Source of the DNA: Luscinia megarhynchos | Taxonomy: Eukaryota > Chordata > Aves > Passeriformes > Turdidae | DNA length: 64,000 nt | Reading direction: 5' to 3' | NCBI GenBank assembly: GCA_034336665.1 | Contig: CM067572.1 | Span: 4,022,286 to 4,086,285 of the forward strand | Part shown: positions 48,001 to 60,000 of the stretch, piece by piece | Position numbering within the stretch: the stretch's first letter is position 1 | Layout of the letters: each line of letters starts with the position of its first letter | Made by a program: the position numbers and the translations under genes | The notes under the pieces: generated by a model | Seen by the model: only the letters and a program-made list of their open reading frames with translations | What the model was told of the DNA's origin: nothing | The model's database searches: none

Positions 48001-51000
48001 GTTAGTTCTCACAGAGGAGACTGCTGCTTGGATCAGATTCAACAATTCCTGCATTTGTTTAGTGACACACTTTCTCCTAGACCAGTTTATTGTGGGCCAA
48101 CAGTACAGATGGAGTTTAAATGACCCAACAAGAAAATCCTACAGAGAGCTCCATTACTGCTCCATGCAGTGTACAGACAGATTCTCCTCTTTGTGGGACA
48201 TGGCAACCTTAAACCTTACTGCTCCTGCACGAGGACAGAAACAGCCTGTGCAGATGAACATGAAGTATGTGAAGCTCTGAGTGCTCTTTAAGTGAGGGCA
48301 GCACTGGGGAATGTCACACCCATCACTGGTCCCACTTCTGAGCCCCTGGGAGCCTGTCCAAACCTCAGTGGTGACCTGTGTCACCATGTACAGGCAGCAG
48401 CACTGCCCAGCTACTCACATGAGATGGAATATAGATATCATAGGAGTTCCCAGAATCTACATCAATCACATGGAAACCAGTGTGGGATCCAAAGATGACC
48501 TTCAGCCTCTGACCCTCTTCTACAGTGAGATCCACGAGCAACGGCTTGTGCTGGAGATCTGAAAAAGACTTTTATAATCCCTTCCATGAGCACCACAGAA
48601 AACCAACCAATCCCCATTGCAGCAGCCCAATATGGTTTTGAAATCACATTTGTTTGACTGTGTTTTGTACTAAATATGTGGTTATTTATACTCCTGTCTC
48701 TGTGTTCCCCTGTCAGATCCTCAGAGGGTATTCAGCACCCCAGCAGATAAGTGCTCACCCTTGCCAAGCCCAGCTCTCTCTCACAGGAGCCTGAGGCCAA
48801 CACAAGGATTTGGTCTCTAAAGGAAGGAGACAGCTCAATTTTACATGAGTGTGTGTTCAGTTTCTCTCAGCAGAGATCCGTGACCACCCACCTCCTCTCC
48901 TGGCAGGGATCACTGCTCTGCTTTTGGCAGCTGAAATGAGTCAGTTTAGCAAAGACCTACTCTCCCCTGCTCCATCTACCTGCTGCATCCAGGCTGGGAC
49001 CAACCCCCAGCCATGTCCAGATCAAGCACCGTGGTTTAGGTGATCAGCAGGAGAGTGAAACACCTGTGGGAAGCTGGATCCCAGACCATTTTGATGCTGC
49101 TGAGCTCTCCATGTCACTGAGCCCATTTATTCTGGCTTTTGCTCAGAAAAAGCAAATGTGACCTAATACTGCATAAGCCCATTTGTGTTGCAAAGATGTA
49201 AAATGAGATTACTCAGCATGAACATCTCCAAAAGGCATTGCCCTTTTGACTCTCCTCTGCACAGAGCTTGGGATGGAAAGTGCTCTGAAGGAATAAGCAC
49301 AAAGTGCCCACTGGCAGGTTGGAGAGGAGGAAGGTCTCACTGAGAAAACCATGGCAGGTGAAAAGAGGAGAAAAAGGAGAGAAAGAGTGGGTCATTCTCC
49401 AAACTTTCTGTCTTGAAACAGAATCCACATTGCAGAAGGGGAGAGGACCTTGCAAAATGAAAATAGAAAATCATGCCAGCCTATTTTTGTACTGCATGTT
49501 AAAAATTAGTCAGAGGGAAAAAAAAATAACAAACACAAAAACCCCACAAAAAGCACCCACCAAAATCCCCAACTCAATTTTACTCATACGCATTTGATCA
49601 GCTTTCTGCAAATTCCTCAAGTAAAGGCTGCTAGCATAAACTAATAATAACACTTCATTGTTGGCTGTAAGCAGAACATATCCAATCTCTTCAGCCAGCA
49701 AGGATCCCATCTCCCATGCCTGCCAGGCATCCCGAGGAGCTCAGCTACATAAGCAAGATGCTTTTCTGCTCTGCAGAGTGCAGAAATCTCATGTATTTAC
49801 AATTAGAAACATACCTTGAATGCCATAAACTTGTGATATGGTTTGGGAGCCCAAGCGTAGATCTCTACAGCGTTCTTTAAGGCAATCACCAAGAACTTGA
49901 TTCTTTCATATTTCACTAAAATAAAAACAAACCCCATTTTAAACACATTCACTCTCTTCCCAACAAATCTTCAGAACAGCTTCTCAGGCCATCCCTCTGT
50001 TGATTCTCTTTTATACATAAGAGTCCACATAATGCATAAAGATGAATTCAAAATTTACTTGTGGCTATGGTCCACCCATACTTTTAATATCAAATTGTCA
50101 GGTCAGACCTAAGACTAGGGAACAAAACCACATCTCTTCAGACATTTATATCCACTCACCGACTTTGTAGTGGATGCATCCCTCCAGGTCTCCAACTGTG
50201 ATCCAACCCTGCTTCTTCTCCACCTCAGGGTCATTGTGTAAAATCCTGTTTCTCAGCCAGGACAGGTAGTACACACGCAGCTTGTTCTTCTTTCCTGTTG
50301 GCAAAGGAAATGTCCCTGTCAGAGCACAGCATGTTTGCATGGACCATCTTGAGGTTTCAGTGCTTATTTTCAATCACAAGATGACAGAATTTAAGTCCAT
50401 TTCATGATAAAAGTAATATAAATAGTAATTGCAAATAGTAATTTAGTTATTGTGTTGGGCTTTTCCTTGGGAAGATATGCATGGAAAGCACAGCCCAGAC
50501 CTCTGTCTCACAGGCTGCAGGCACACACTGGAAAAACCAGGCTTTTGCTTCCCACAGGCTGGAAATATTCCTTTTCCTATAAATCAGTGTTCACAGAGGG
50601 ACAGTGGAGCTCAGGGGGGCTGTGATCCCAACCGTCCTCAACTACCTGGTTTTGTTCCTTCCCTCTCCTTCATACAACATTAATTCCACTCTGGAGATGA
50701 GACAGGAGCTCCTTGGCCTGCGACAGGCACTGCTGTTTGCCAGCCAGCCTGGGGCTGGGCTCTGCAGTGCTGAGGGGCTGCCAAATTTCTGCATGGCTGC
50801 CTGCTCTTGGATGGCTGTGCCATGGCTGCAAAATCCCTGTGGCTGCAGAGCCCCCATTACAGGGACAGGTCACAGCTCACACTGAGCCTGGTGAGACAGG
50901 ACCCAAATGATAGATCCTGTCTCCACAAGTCCCCAGGACTCATTCTCAGCATCATCTTCAGGTGTGGTGCTATTCCCATTCCAGCTGTACTAAACCCCTT

Positions 51001-54000
51001 ATCCCTACAGCTGTATCCCAAAACCACAGGGGAGCTGCAGACCAGGTAAATGATGGAGCAGTGAGTTTGGACCTCTGGCTGAAAGGGAGCAGGAATTTGC
51101 AGGTGAATGCAGAGTGAGGCCAGAGGGTCTTAACAACGTGAAAGGAAACAGAGGATGATATCAAACAATCTCCTAATGAGCACTTCTCTTGCTGCCCTCT
51201 GTGAGCTTTGTTGGACAGGTACCAGCAGGACAAGGCTCTGCCCTGGCTGTCACCCCTGTGCTCCTTGGGGCTGCTCTGCAGCAGGATGCTGGATGCTCTC
51301 CTTAGATACTGAACTACAGAGGTTTTGCTTTTGTTTTGCCAGAAATCACCTCATGAGCCTGATATGAGGAGCTTCCAGCTAAACATGGGGACAGTGAAAA
51401 GCCCATGGCCCTCACAATGCTTGGGACAGCCCAAGCACATCTGTGGTCTGAACTGGAAATCTAAAGCTGTGGACCATGGCTCCCTCAGCCAGAGCCACAC
51501 AGTCCCAAGAGCAGAACTCTCTGCCCCCTCAAGCTGTGACCATCTCCCTTGCTGGGCCACCTGCCTGTATCCTGCACCTCCCCTTCCCTGCTAAAGGAGC
51601 CTGGAGATGAAGTGCAGTCAGCAGGTGAAGGGAGCAAACTCTCCTGAAAGCAGATTTAACTAATTTGATTCCACAATCAAACCACCCCCATCTCCCCTGG
51701 GAGCTTCCCTCTGACACCAGTGAGCAGGTTTTGTCTGAGCTGGAACCACTCAGGGCTTGTGGCCGAGCAGGTGAAGGAGGGGGTGAAGGCAGGAGAGCAG
51801 CACCTGATATTGTCACGAGGACGTTGAGGCCCTCGAGCACGTCCATCTGCTGGAAGCGCCGCCTGTTGATGAGGTTGTAGACCTTGCCCTGCCCACTTCG
51901 GTCCAGCAGCATCAGCCCGTTCTCTGTGCCCACCAGGAGATTCACACCTGAGAGGAGAAAGAGGATGTGACCCTTGGGGGATGGAGAAGGGGCCAAGCAG
52001 AGGCAGGGGCTTGTGGAAGAAGCAAATACCCTGACAGGGCCTCCCTGGAAAATCATCCCTCAGATAAGAAATTGCTTCCTTAGAATGACTAATGCTAGAA
52101 GTATTTTATCCCCCTTGCAGACCCCTGCTTTATCTCTTTGTGCTTTAATTGGTCCTTTTCTCAATCCCTTAGGTAACTGGTTACTTTTACCTAAAACCTT
52201 TATGTAGTTGGATAGTTTTCAATCCTTGATATCATTGGTTCATTTTCTAAGGCACTCTAACCCTATAAAAGCCCCTTTAATATCTCATATATTCTGAGTG
52301 CTGTCAGACCCCTTCACAGAAGAAATAAAGTTGTCTGTGGAACCTCTGTGCAGCTTCCTCGGTCTCTTCTTCGCTGGCTAAGGTGCTGCAAGCACCTTTC
52401 ATGTGAAAATGAATCTCACAGAAGAGCTGACAGCCTGAGCTTTAGGCACTGCTTGCACCTAAGCACCTTGTGGCTGAAGTCTGCCTGAAGCAGCCAGGAG
52501 AAGCTGTTCCATCCAGAACGTTTTATCCGGGCTTGCTGTGCAGCCTGGGGCAAAACCCGAGTGCCAAACCCCGACTCAGAGGTGCAGTGACACACTCCCC
52601 CAGCCAGGCGGGCAGGGCTCACCCCAGAGGGCAGCACAGAGGATCTCCGAGTTGAAGCGCTTCTTGTACTTGCGGATCTCGGGGGTGTCGCTGTGCGGGC
52701 GGATGTTGGTGGGGTTCACGTTCACCACCGAGATCTTGCGCGCCTCGTTCAGCTTGGCCTGCTCCTGCCTCAGCAGCTCGCTGGTGAACAGGGCTGCCAG
52801 AGAACACAAGGGCACAGGGAGGGGTCATGGGTTAAATGCTCTCTCACTCTTTTCTTGGGGCAGAATGACAATGCTTGGTTTATTTCTCCATGGGAGAGTC
52901 ATCACTGTGTTACAAGAGATTAGCTTGCCCAAGCAGACAGGAGGGTGGATTTCTGCTGCTCCCTGTTTCCTCCCACATCTTTCTGGTGGGAGAGAAGAAG
53001 CTGGATGGCAGCTGGATAGGGCAAGGATACAGGTACCAGCTCTGTTTGGAGTGAGTGAAATGTGAGAGGGGCTCCCTGGGGCTATTCAGGCTCCCTGACC
53101 TGCCTTCCTCCCATCCCAAACTGACCACACTGGCTCTTACGATTAGCGGATGACTCCTCATCCTCATCTTCATCTTCATCGGTAGGTGAGGTCTGATACA
53201 CTCTGGTGTCCACAAAGGGGGTGAAAGAGGCTTTGGTGCTACTTCCCATACCATACTAGAAAATGAACAGCAAAGAGAGAGCTCAGCACACAGAAATAAC
53301 TGATTTTGTGCATCTGTGTACATCTAAGACTTTCTAATTAATAAACAGTGCCTGCCTCTGCATTGCCCTTTTTAAGCCCTCTATGAACATCTGTTCCTCC
53401 TCCCCATAAGTATTAAGAAACAAACATTAAATTGGATTTCTGAGTGTTTGTGAGCAACAGAAAATGGGAGGAGCAGGGCCTGGCTCTGCTCTCTCCTCAC
53501 AGGCAGAAGCACAGCCATGAGGACAGTCAGCAGAGAAGCTGCAGGGCCAGAGGCAGAAGCCAATGCAGGTAAAATCCAACACAGAATCACAAAATCACTT
53601 AGACTGGAGCAGGCCTTTATCATCAGTCCACCTGTTTATTTGTCTGCATGTCATACACATGCCTTAAACCTTCTCTGGGACATCAGGCAGGCGAGGGTTT
53701 GCTTTTCCCACTTTCCCACTGCAGTCAAGGTTGGCAGGATGGTGCTGGGAGCCCCTGTGAAACCCTGGCCTGGGGCAGCTGGCACAGTTTTAAATTGTCC
53801 CCAGCATTTCACGTGGGACTGCAGACAGGAGTATCTCTAAGTTAACAAAACTTAACCTGAGGGTATCACAGGAAATGTCAGAGTCAATACTTTTCTGGGG
53901 AATCTGGGGATGAACAAACTGCAGTGTCACACTGCTTTCTTTTTAAAACCATTGCTTTAAGGCAGAAAACGAGGCTAAGACCTCCTTCCAAGCAAAAGGA

Positions 54001-57000
54001 AATCCTTGCCTTTGGAGCCAAAGTGATGTGAATTCTCCTTTCCTTGAGTAGCTTATCCTTTCTACTCCAGCATTTACCCAGGACACAATTTAAGAATGAG
54101 CTCAGTTTAGAGTTGCAAAGCAGCAAAACCCAGCTCACTCTGCAGCACCACTACAGCTCACATTTTATTTCTCTGGGACATTGTCCTTCTGAAATAAATC
54201 TTCCTCAGCTTTCACCCAGCCACAAGCCCAGGCTGCTTCCCTGTGCCCACTGCCACAGTCCCTGTGTGACAGCTGCCCTGGGGACAAGTCCCCCATGCCT
54301 GGGGAGATGTGCCATGGGGAACACCACCACCCTGGCATATCCCTACTGAAATCAGGCTGGACCTGTGCCTGTCCTCCACAAAAAAGATTGAGGGGCACAA
54401 AAAAACAGGTGTAGGAGCAGCTTCGTGGCTTGTGACTTTTCCAAGGCATTTTGGGGCTGGCATCCATGGGCAAGCCAGCATCCATGCCAAAATCAGACTG
54501 TGCATCCTGCTTCCCTCCCAGCCCTATTCCCTGACAGTCTGGCTGTTTCCATAGGAACAGGATGGATTTCTAAACAGAACATGGTAACTGAGGCCTCAGG
54601 AAGGAGTTAACAGCCTGCGGCAGGGAAGGCTGCGGGCACAGATACCTCTACTTTGTGCTTGTCTCCTAGCCAAGAAACACACAGTTTTTTTCCCTGTGCT
54701 GCATGTCTTTTCCATAAAACAACAGCAACTTAAGGAAGAGAAGATCTCAGTATTTGCAGGGATTTCCAGCTGGGAGCCAGGTGCTTTCCAGCAAATGAAT
54801 TACGAAGAAACCCCTCATCCGAATACACCGAGCATTTTTCCTTGCTCACATTTAGTTATTCTCCTCAGAATCCGACTTTTTAATAGCTTCCAAGTCTGAT
54901 ACTTAAATGTTAAGACTTCATCTCCCCCCAGGTCTTGTTGAACAGCCTATAAACCTGTATGGTGGCTTACAAAGAGCATCAAGCTGCAGACTGAGGTCGT
55001 GCTTGCATGAGTCACCTGGAAGCCCATGAACAAAATCCCCAAGTTTCCACTCACACCCATTCCCTGCTCAGTCACCTCTAAAAAGACAATTTTAGAAATG
55101 GAGAAGATCTTTCTGGTTGATATTCTATAAATGAATACATTTAAACCCCATCCCAGGCTGCATTTCAGCAGCCCCAGGATGACCGTGGAAGGTGTTACTT
55201 TCAGGATCAACTCTCTCACTGCTGCTTTTAATGCCAGTGAGGAAACAGATAAAAACTTGAGGCCAAGTCAGGCACCATCTGTTCTTATGCTTTATCAATG
55301 CCCAATTCCAAGAAATTTTTATTTTTATACAGCTAGTAAAAGTACACCATGAAGTGAGAACATAATTTCTATGAAAGAGCATAGGATGGCAGAACTTTTG
55401 ATGTACAACCCACCAAATGAAATAAAAACATTAAATACAATAGCTTAATTAGCACCAAATGGGTTGATTTCTCATGGGAAAAATGAACTGTGTTTGGTTC
55501 TCACAGCAAGGGATAGTAAGCTGGACACATCAATTCCCTTGGTTTATTTGTCACATCTTGTAGTAAGATTTTTTTACACTTTATACAGTCTTGTGCCTGT
55601 AAAACACCTACCAGAGAGAAACATTTTGCCATGACAGGAAACACATGACTTTAAAAGTGTGCAGGTTTCTTCTACTCTGAAGAACTATCTGGAATTTTGT
55701 TTGCTTTGGTTTTTGGTAACCTTTTCAGTCACGATAATTATCAGAGGTTGCACAGATGGAAGCTGGGCCCAGATGAAGCTAACAGCATCACTGGCTCTCA
55801 TCACTTCCTTTTATATCCCAGTGTCAAAAAAAAAGGGGCTTTCTCATCAGTTGGCAGCACTGGTGTCACACCACCAGAACTCCAGCTGGTGGGCCTGAAG
55901 GACCTAACAAATGCTTCTCCCATCAGCCACAGAGCCCTGTGGCAGTAACCCATCCGATTCCCTCGCGTTTCACTGCTCTCACCCACGAGGACCAGAAACG
56001 GAGAGAGGGGGGAGCCGAGAAAGCCAGGGAGGAAAGCAGGAGAGCCCCTTCAGGGGGCAGAGATGTTAATACTTGATTTAAAAGCGATGCAAAGGAGAAG
56101 GAGGAGCCCCCCAGCACCTACTTCAGGCACCGAGTCCATGTCCTGCGCATGCGTGGAGCCTCGCCCCAGGGCCTCGGTCGGCGTGCCCGCCGGCGAGTGG
56201 CTTTGCTGCACCAGGTCAGGCAGATTGATGTGACCTGCAAAGCCATTGCTGGCTGCGTGGCCAGAACGCTTTTTTTCACCAGAGGTCTGCAGAGACACAA
56301 GGCATGAGGAAGAAAGAGAAGGGAGGGGGAGGGAAGAGAAAAAGAAGAGGAGAAAAAAAAACCAAACAAAACGAAGTTGTCGGCAGTCCCCCGGTTCCCA
56401 GAGCAAGCGCAGGAGAAGGACCCTCTCTGTTCCATCCCCATGCAACCTGGCAAGCAGCAAACCAACCCCCCCTCCAGGAGAGTTAAAGACAGGATTAATG
56501 ACAAAGTTAATACAGAGTTATTAGCCACAAAACAGCGAGAGAAGCCTGATCACTGTTGTTTGGAGATGAGGAACGCAGGGCGGATTCTGCGCTTGCCCCC
56601 ATGGGCGCAAACCCCATGGCCAGCTCTCCTCCCACATGGCCACTGGTGACAGAATCTGAGCCCTCAGTCAGCGTTAGCCTGGACAGCTTTGCACAGCTAT
56701 GGCAAAGAGCAGCCTGATTCCAAGTGCCAGCACAGCCCTGCCCCATGTTTCTGTGACCCAAACCAGCAGTGAACAGCAGCAGCAGCGGCAGAGGAGTGGC
56801 AGAACCACCAGCAGCTTGCCCTGCACACCAGGTTCCTTGGGTTTCCACAGGGCTCCCCTTCCTCTCCATCCTCTCCCTGTACAAGGCAGGTACCAGGAAG
56901 TTTCTCCCTTCCTCGTTTATTTTGCCATTTTGATGAATATCACCTACCTGGAGCACATCAATGAGACTGTTAGAGATTTACCCATTTACTGGGATTCGTG

Positions 57001-60000
57001 GAAACTTTCACTGGGCTCACCAAGCCCCTGACTAGTTCTGAGGACATTTATCTTTTGATTGCTCATTACCATCACCTTCAACCACACCTTGCCATCCCAC
57101 CACAAAGTGAAAAGCTCTTTGGCCAAAGCCCACTGCCCTTCAGTGAGACCATCCTCTGATGGCTATGGTGGTGGTGGGGAAAAACAGTAAGTACCCAGAA
57201 CAAGGCTCCAGTTTGGATTTCTTATCATGTTTTCTCCTCCCAGTGGGGTTTTCCAGATGCTTGTCTTGCCCACAGCTTTTAAACCCTTCTGCATCCCAAT
57301 TCTCATACAGCCCTGCTGGCACAGCACAGGTTTTACTGTTGTGATGCTGAACATAAACTCATTTCAGGAACAGTTGCCTGTTACACAGGGCCTTGTTCTC
57401 CTATTCACCCACATCACCCTCCCTGGTTCAGGGATGTGCAGAGCTTTGGGGATCCCTGCTCTGAACAGCTCCACCCCAGTGAGGGTTGAGGGGGACTGCA
57501 TTACTAGCCTCTCCAAAACTGATGGAGAAAGGCAGCAAACATGCTGTGACTTCTTTTGCTAAGTCATTCCTCTCTTTCAAAGTTGCTTTCATCTTTTTCC
57601 TTCATATGTGAATATATTAGATAAATGGAATTAAGAACTAAAATGCAGCTCAAGTCTTGTTTACATGTGATCTAAACATCCCTCCTTTACAACTGCAGAC
57701 TCCAAGCTCCCCTCCCTCCTCCTCCTCTCCCATCCACCTCCCTGATGTGCTGGTGGGAGAGTGACTCCCCTCTTCTCTAACCACCAGGGCTTCCTGCCCT
57801 CTCACCAGGAGTCCATCTGCCCTTCCACCAGCATCCCCAGAATGTCCCAGCAACTGGGAAGCCAAGAAACACCAAGAGAGATCTTCCACAGCCACTGAAG
57901 GTGCCTCCTCTGCCTCACTCCTGCAGAGCCATCCATCAGCATTGCTCCCACCACAGCCTCACCTCTACAGCACTGGAGCTGGGGATGAGGGCTCACACCC
58001 ATCTGGGATGCCCAGTGCCCCCCACAGTGGGCTCTGAGCAGGACCAGCCTGTGCTAAAAGTGCTCTGCAAACACTGCAAGGCTCTAAAAGTCACAGGGTG
58101 GGAAGAAGAGGGGAAACTCGGCCAGGTCCAAGCGAATTAAGGAAATGCTGTAAGCTGAAGGTAACTCCTGCTGCCTGGAGCCATGGTGGGGTTACAGCAG
58201 AGCCATCTGCAGGAGCCTCCTCCCCTCCGTGCCCTGGCACTGCCATTCACTGCTGTTTGTAGTTCTGAGAAACATTTGCACTTGTCACATTTGCTGCGAG
58301 TGTAAATTGCATTAACGAGAGCGCTAAGAGCACAATTTGCTCCTTCATTTTGTGTTCCGGACACACAGCACTGTTAGTCTTTGTGCTTACATGGGCAAAA
58401 CCTCCTGAAGATGCTCCATGGAAGTGTTTGTTTTACAACTTACCTCCCTCACCATTAAAGTCCCTTCCCTTGAAATATTGCTAAACGTATCTGCGTGGGA
58501 AGTCTCTAGCCCGTGGGTTGTCACCATTCCCAGGTTGTAGGGCTCGTTGCTCCCAGGGATTCCTGTTGGTCTGGGGACAGAGTGGAAAAGCATTAACAGT
58601 GAGTATTTCTTTTGTTAAATTGCATTAAAAATCCTCTATTATTTCAATAAGGGTAAGGCTCTGTATCTCACAGGAAGAAAAGTTATAAAAATATATTAAC
58701 TTAGATTTATGGGAAAATGATAGATGCTGCCAGAAATACAGGGTCAGGTTGATAAAAAAGAGAGAAACCATTCTCTTTCTTATCCCAAGGTGTCCTCAGA
58801 GGAGCACTGAAGAACAGGTAACAAGGAGTGGCACTCCTGCTCTACTTTATGTCATTTTTTTCTACCTAAAAAGCTGCTGAAAACTAAAATTTACTCCCTT
58901 TAATTCCCACCTCAACCCCAGAAAAGGAAACACCAGAGTATCTGATGGCAAATAACAAAGGAGGGGACGGGGTCTGGAGAAGGTGTGGGCAGGAGGACAA
59001 GTCGTGTCCTGTAGCTTTCTGCTGTTTTCCAGGTGAAAATGTAGCCCTAACCTGTGGTTTCAGATTCACCTTGAAATTTCCACGTTCCTACCTGAAGAAG
59101 GGGTCTGGAATTTATTAAATTTTAGGACTGCCTGAGATTGGATGTCACAGGTGCTGAGCAGACCCCATTACTTCACTATTACATTCTTGGCAGCCTGGCT
59201 GCTTAAATGTAACTCGAACAAATTCACAAGCAAACGACAAGCACCCCTGGATGATCAGACCTGTTACTTTGCATTTAAAAGCCACACTGAACAATTGCTT
59301 CCATCAGTGTGAGGCAATACAATCTTTAACTCCTGTGAACACCAACAAGCCCCGAGGCTTGTGAGGGAGCCTGGTCAGTGAAAAGCCAAAACAACTCAGA
59401 TTAATCATGGGGTTACTGGTGCAAGATGAGATCTGAGCCCTGGGGATCCCGAGGTGGGACTGGCTCCTTGCCTGCATCATATCAAACCTACAGCTGGACA
59501 GGCATCACAAAGGCACTGCAGACAACAGCACACCATAGTCCTGCAGCACCTCTCATGTGAGCAGCTCACACCTCCCTACCATTAGCTTTTCACTAAAGGA
59601 GGAGAAAATAGCACAGTTATTCTAGTTTTAAAATAGTAAAACAGGACCAGAGGAGGTTATGTTAATTTTGAGACTGCACAGTCAGAGAATGAATGGCTGA
59701 GGTAGCCCTGGGCTCCCAAATTTCATCACTGCACAGTTTCCATGTCATCCTGCAAGAGCTGGCTTGCACAGCTCAAGGAAAGGGAGGTGTAGGGAGTCAT
59801 CACAGTCTTCAGATGGAGAAATGATATCTCCAGAGGTTGATGGAATAATCAATCCCTCCTGCCCACTGGGACACAAAGCAATGGATAGATTTATCCTTCA
59901 GCAGAAGAGATCTGGATAGAGCTGGAATGAAGAGCAGCCCAAGTGCCCAGGGAGGATATCCAGGGAAGTTTAAACATAAGTTACACAAAGATCATTCAGA

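Noticed and set aside
51529..52056. 175-codon minus-strand frame
   Set aside because: TNIK CNH exon plus intron read-through on both sides.
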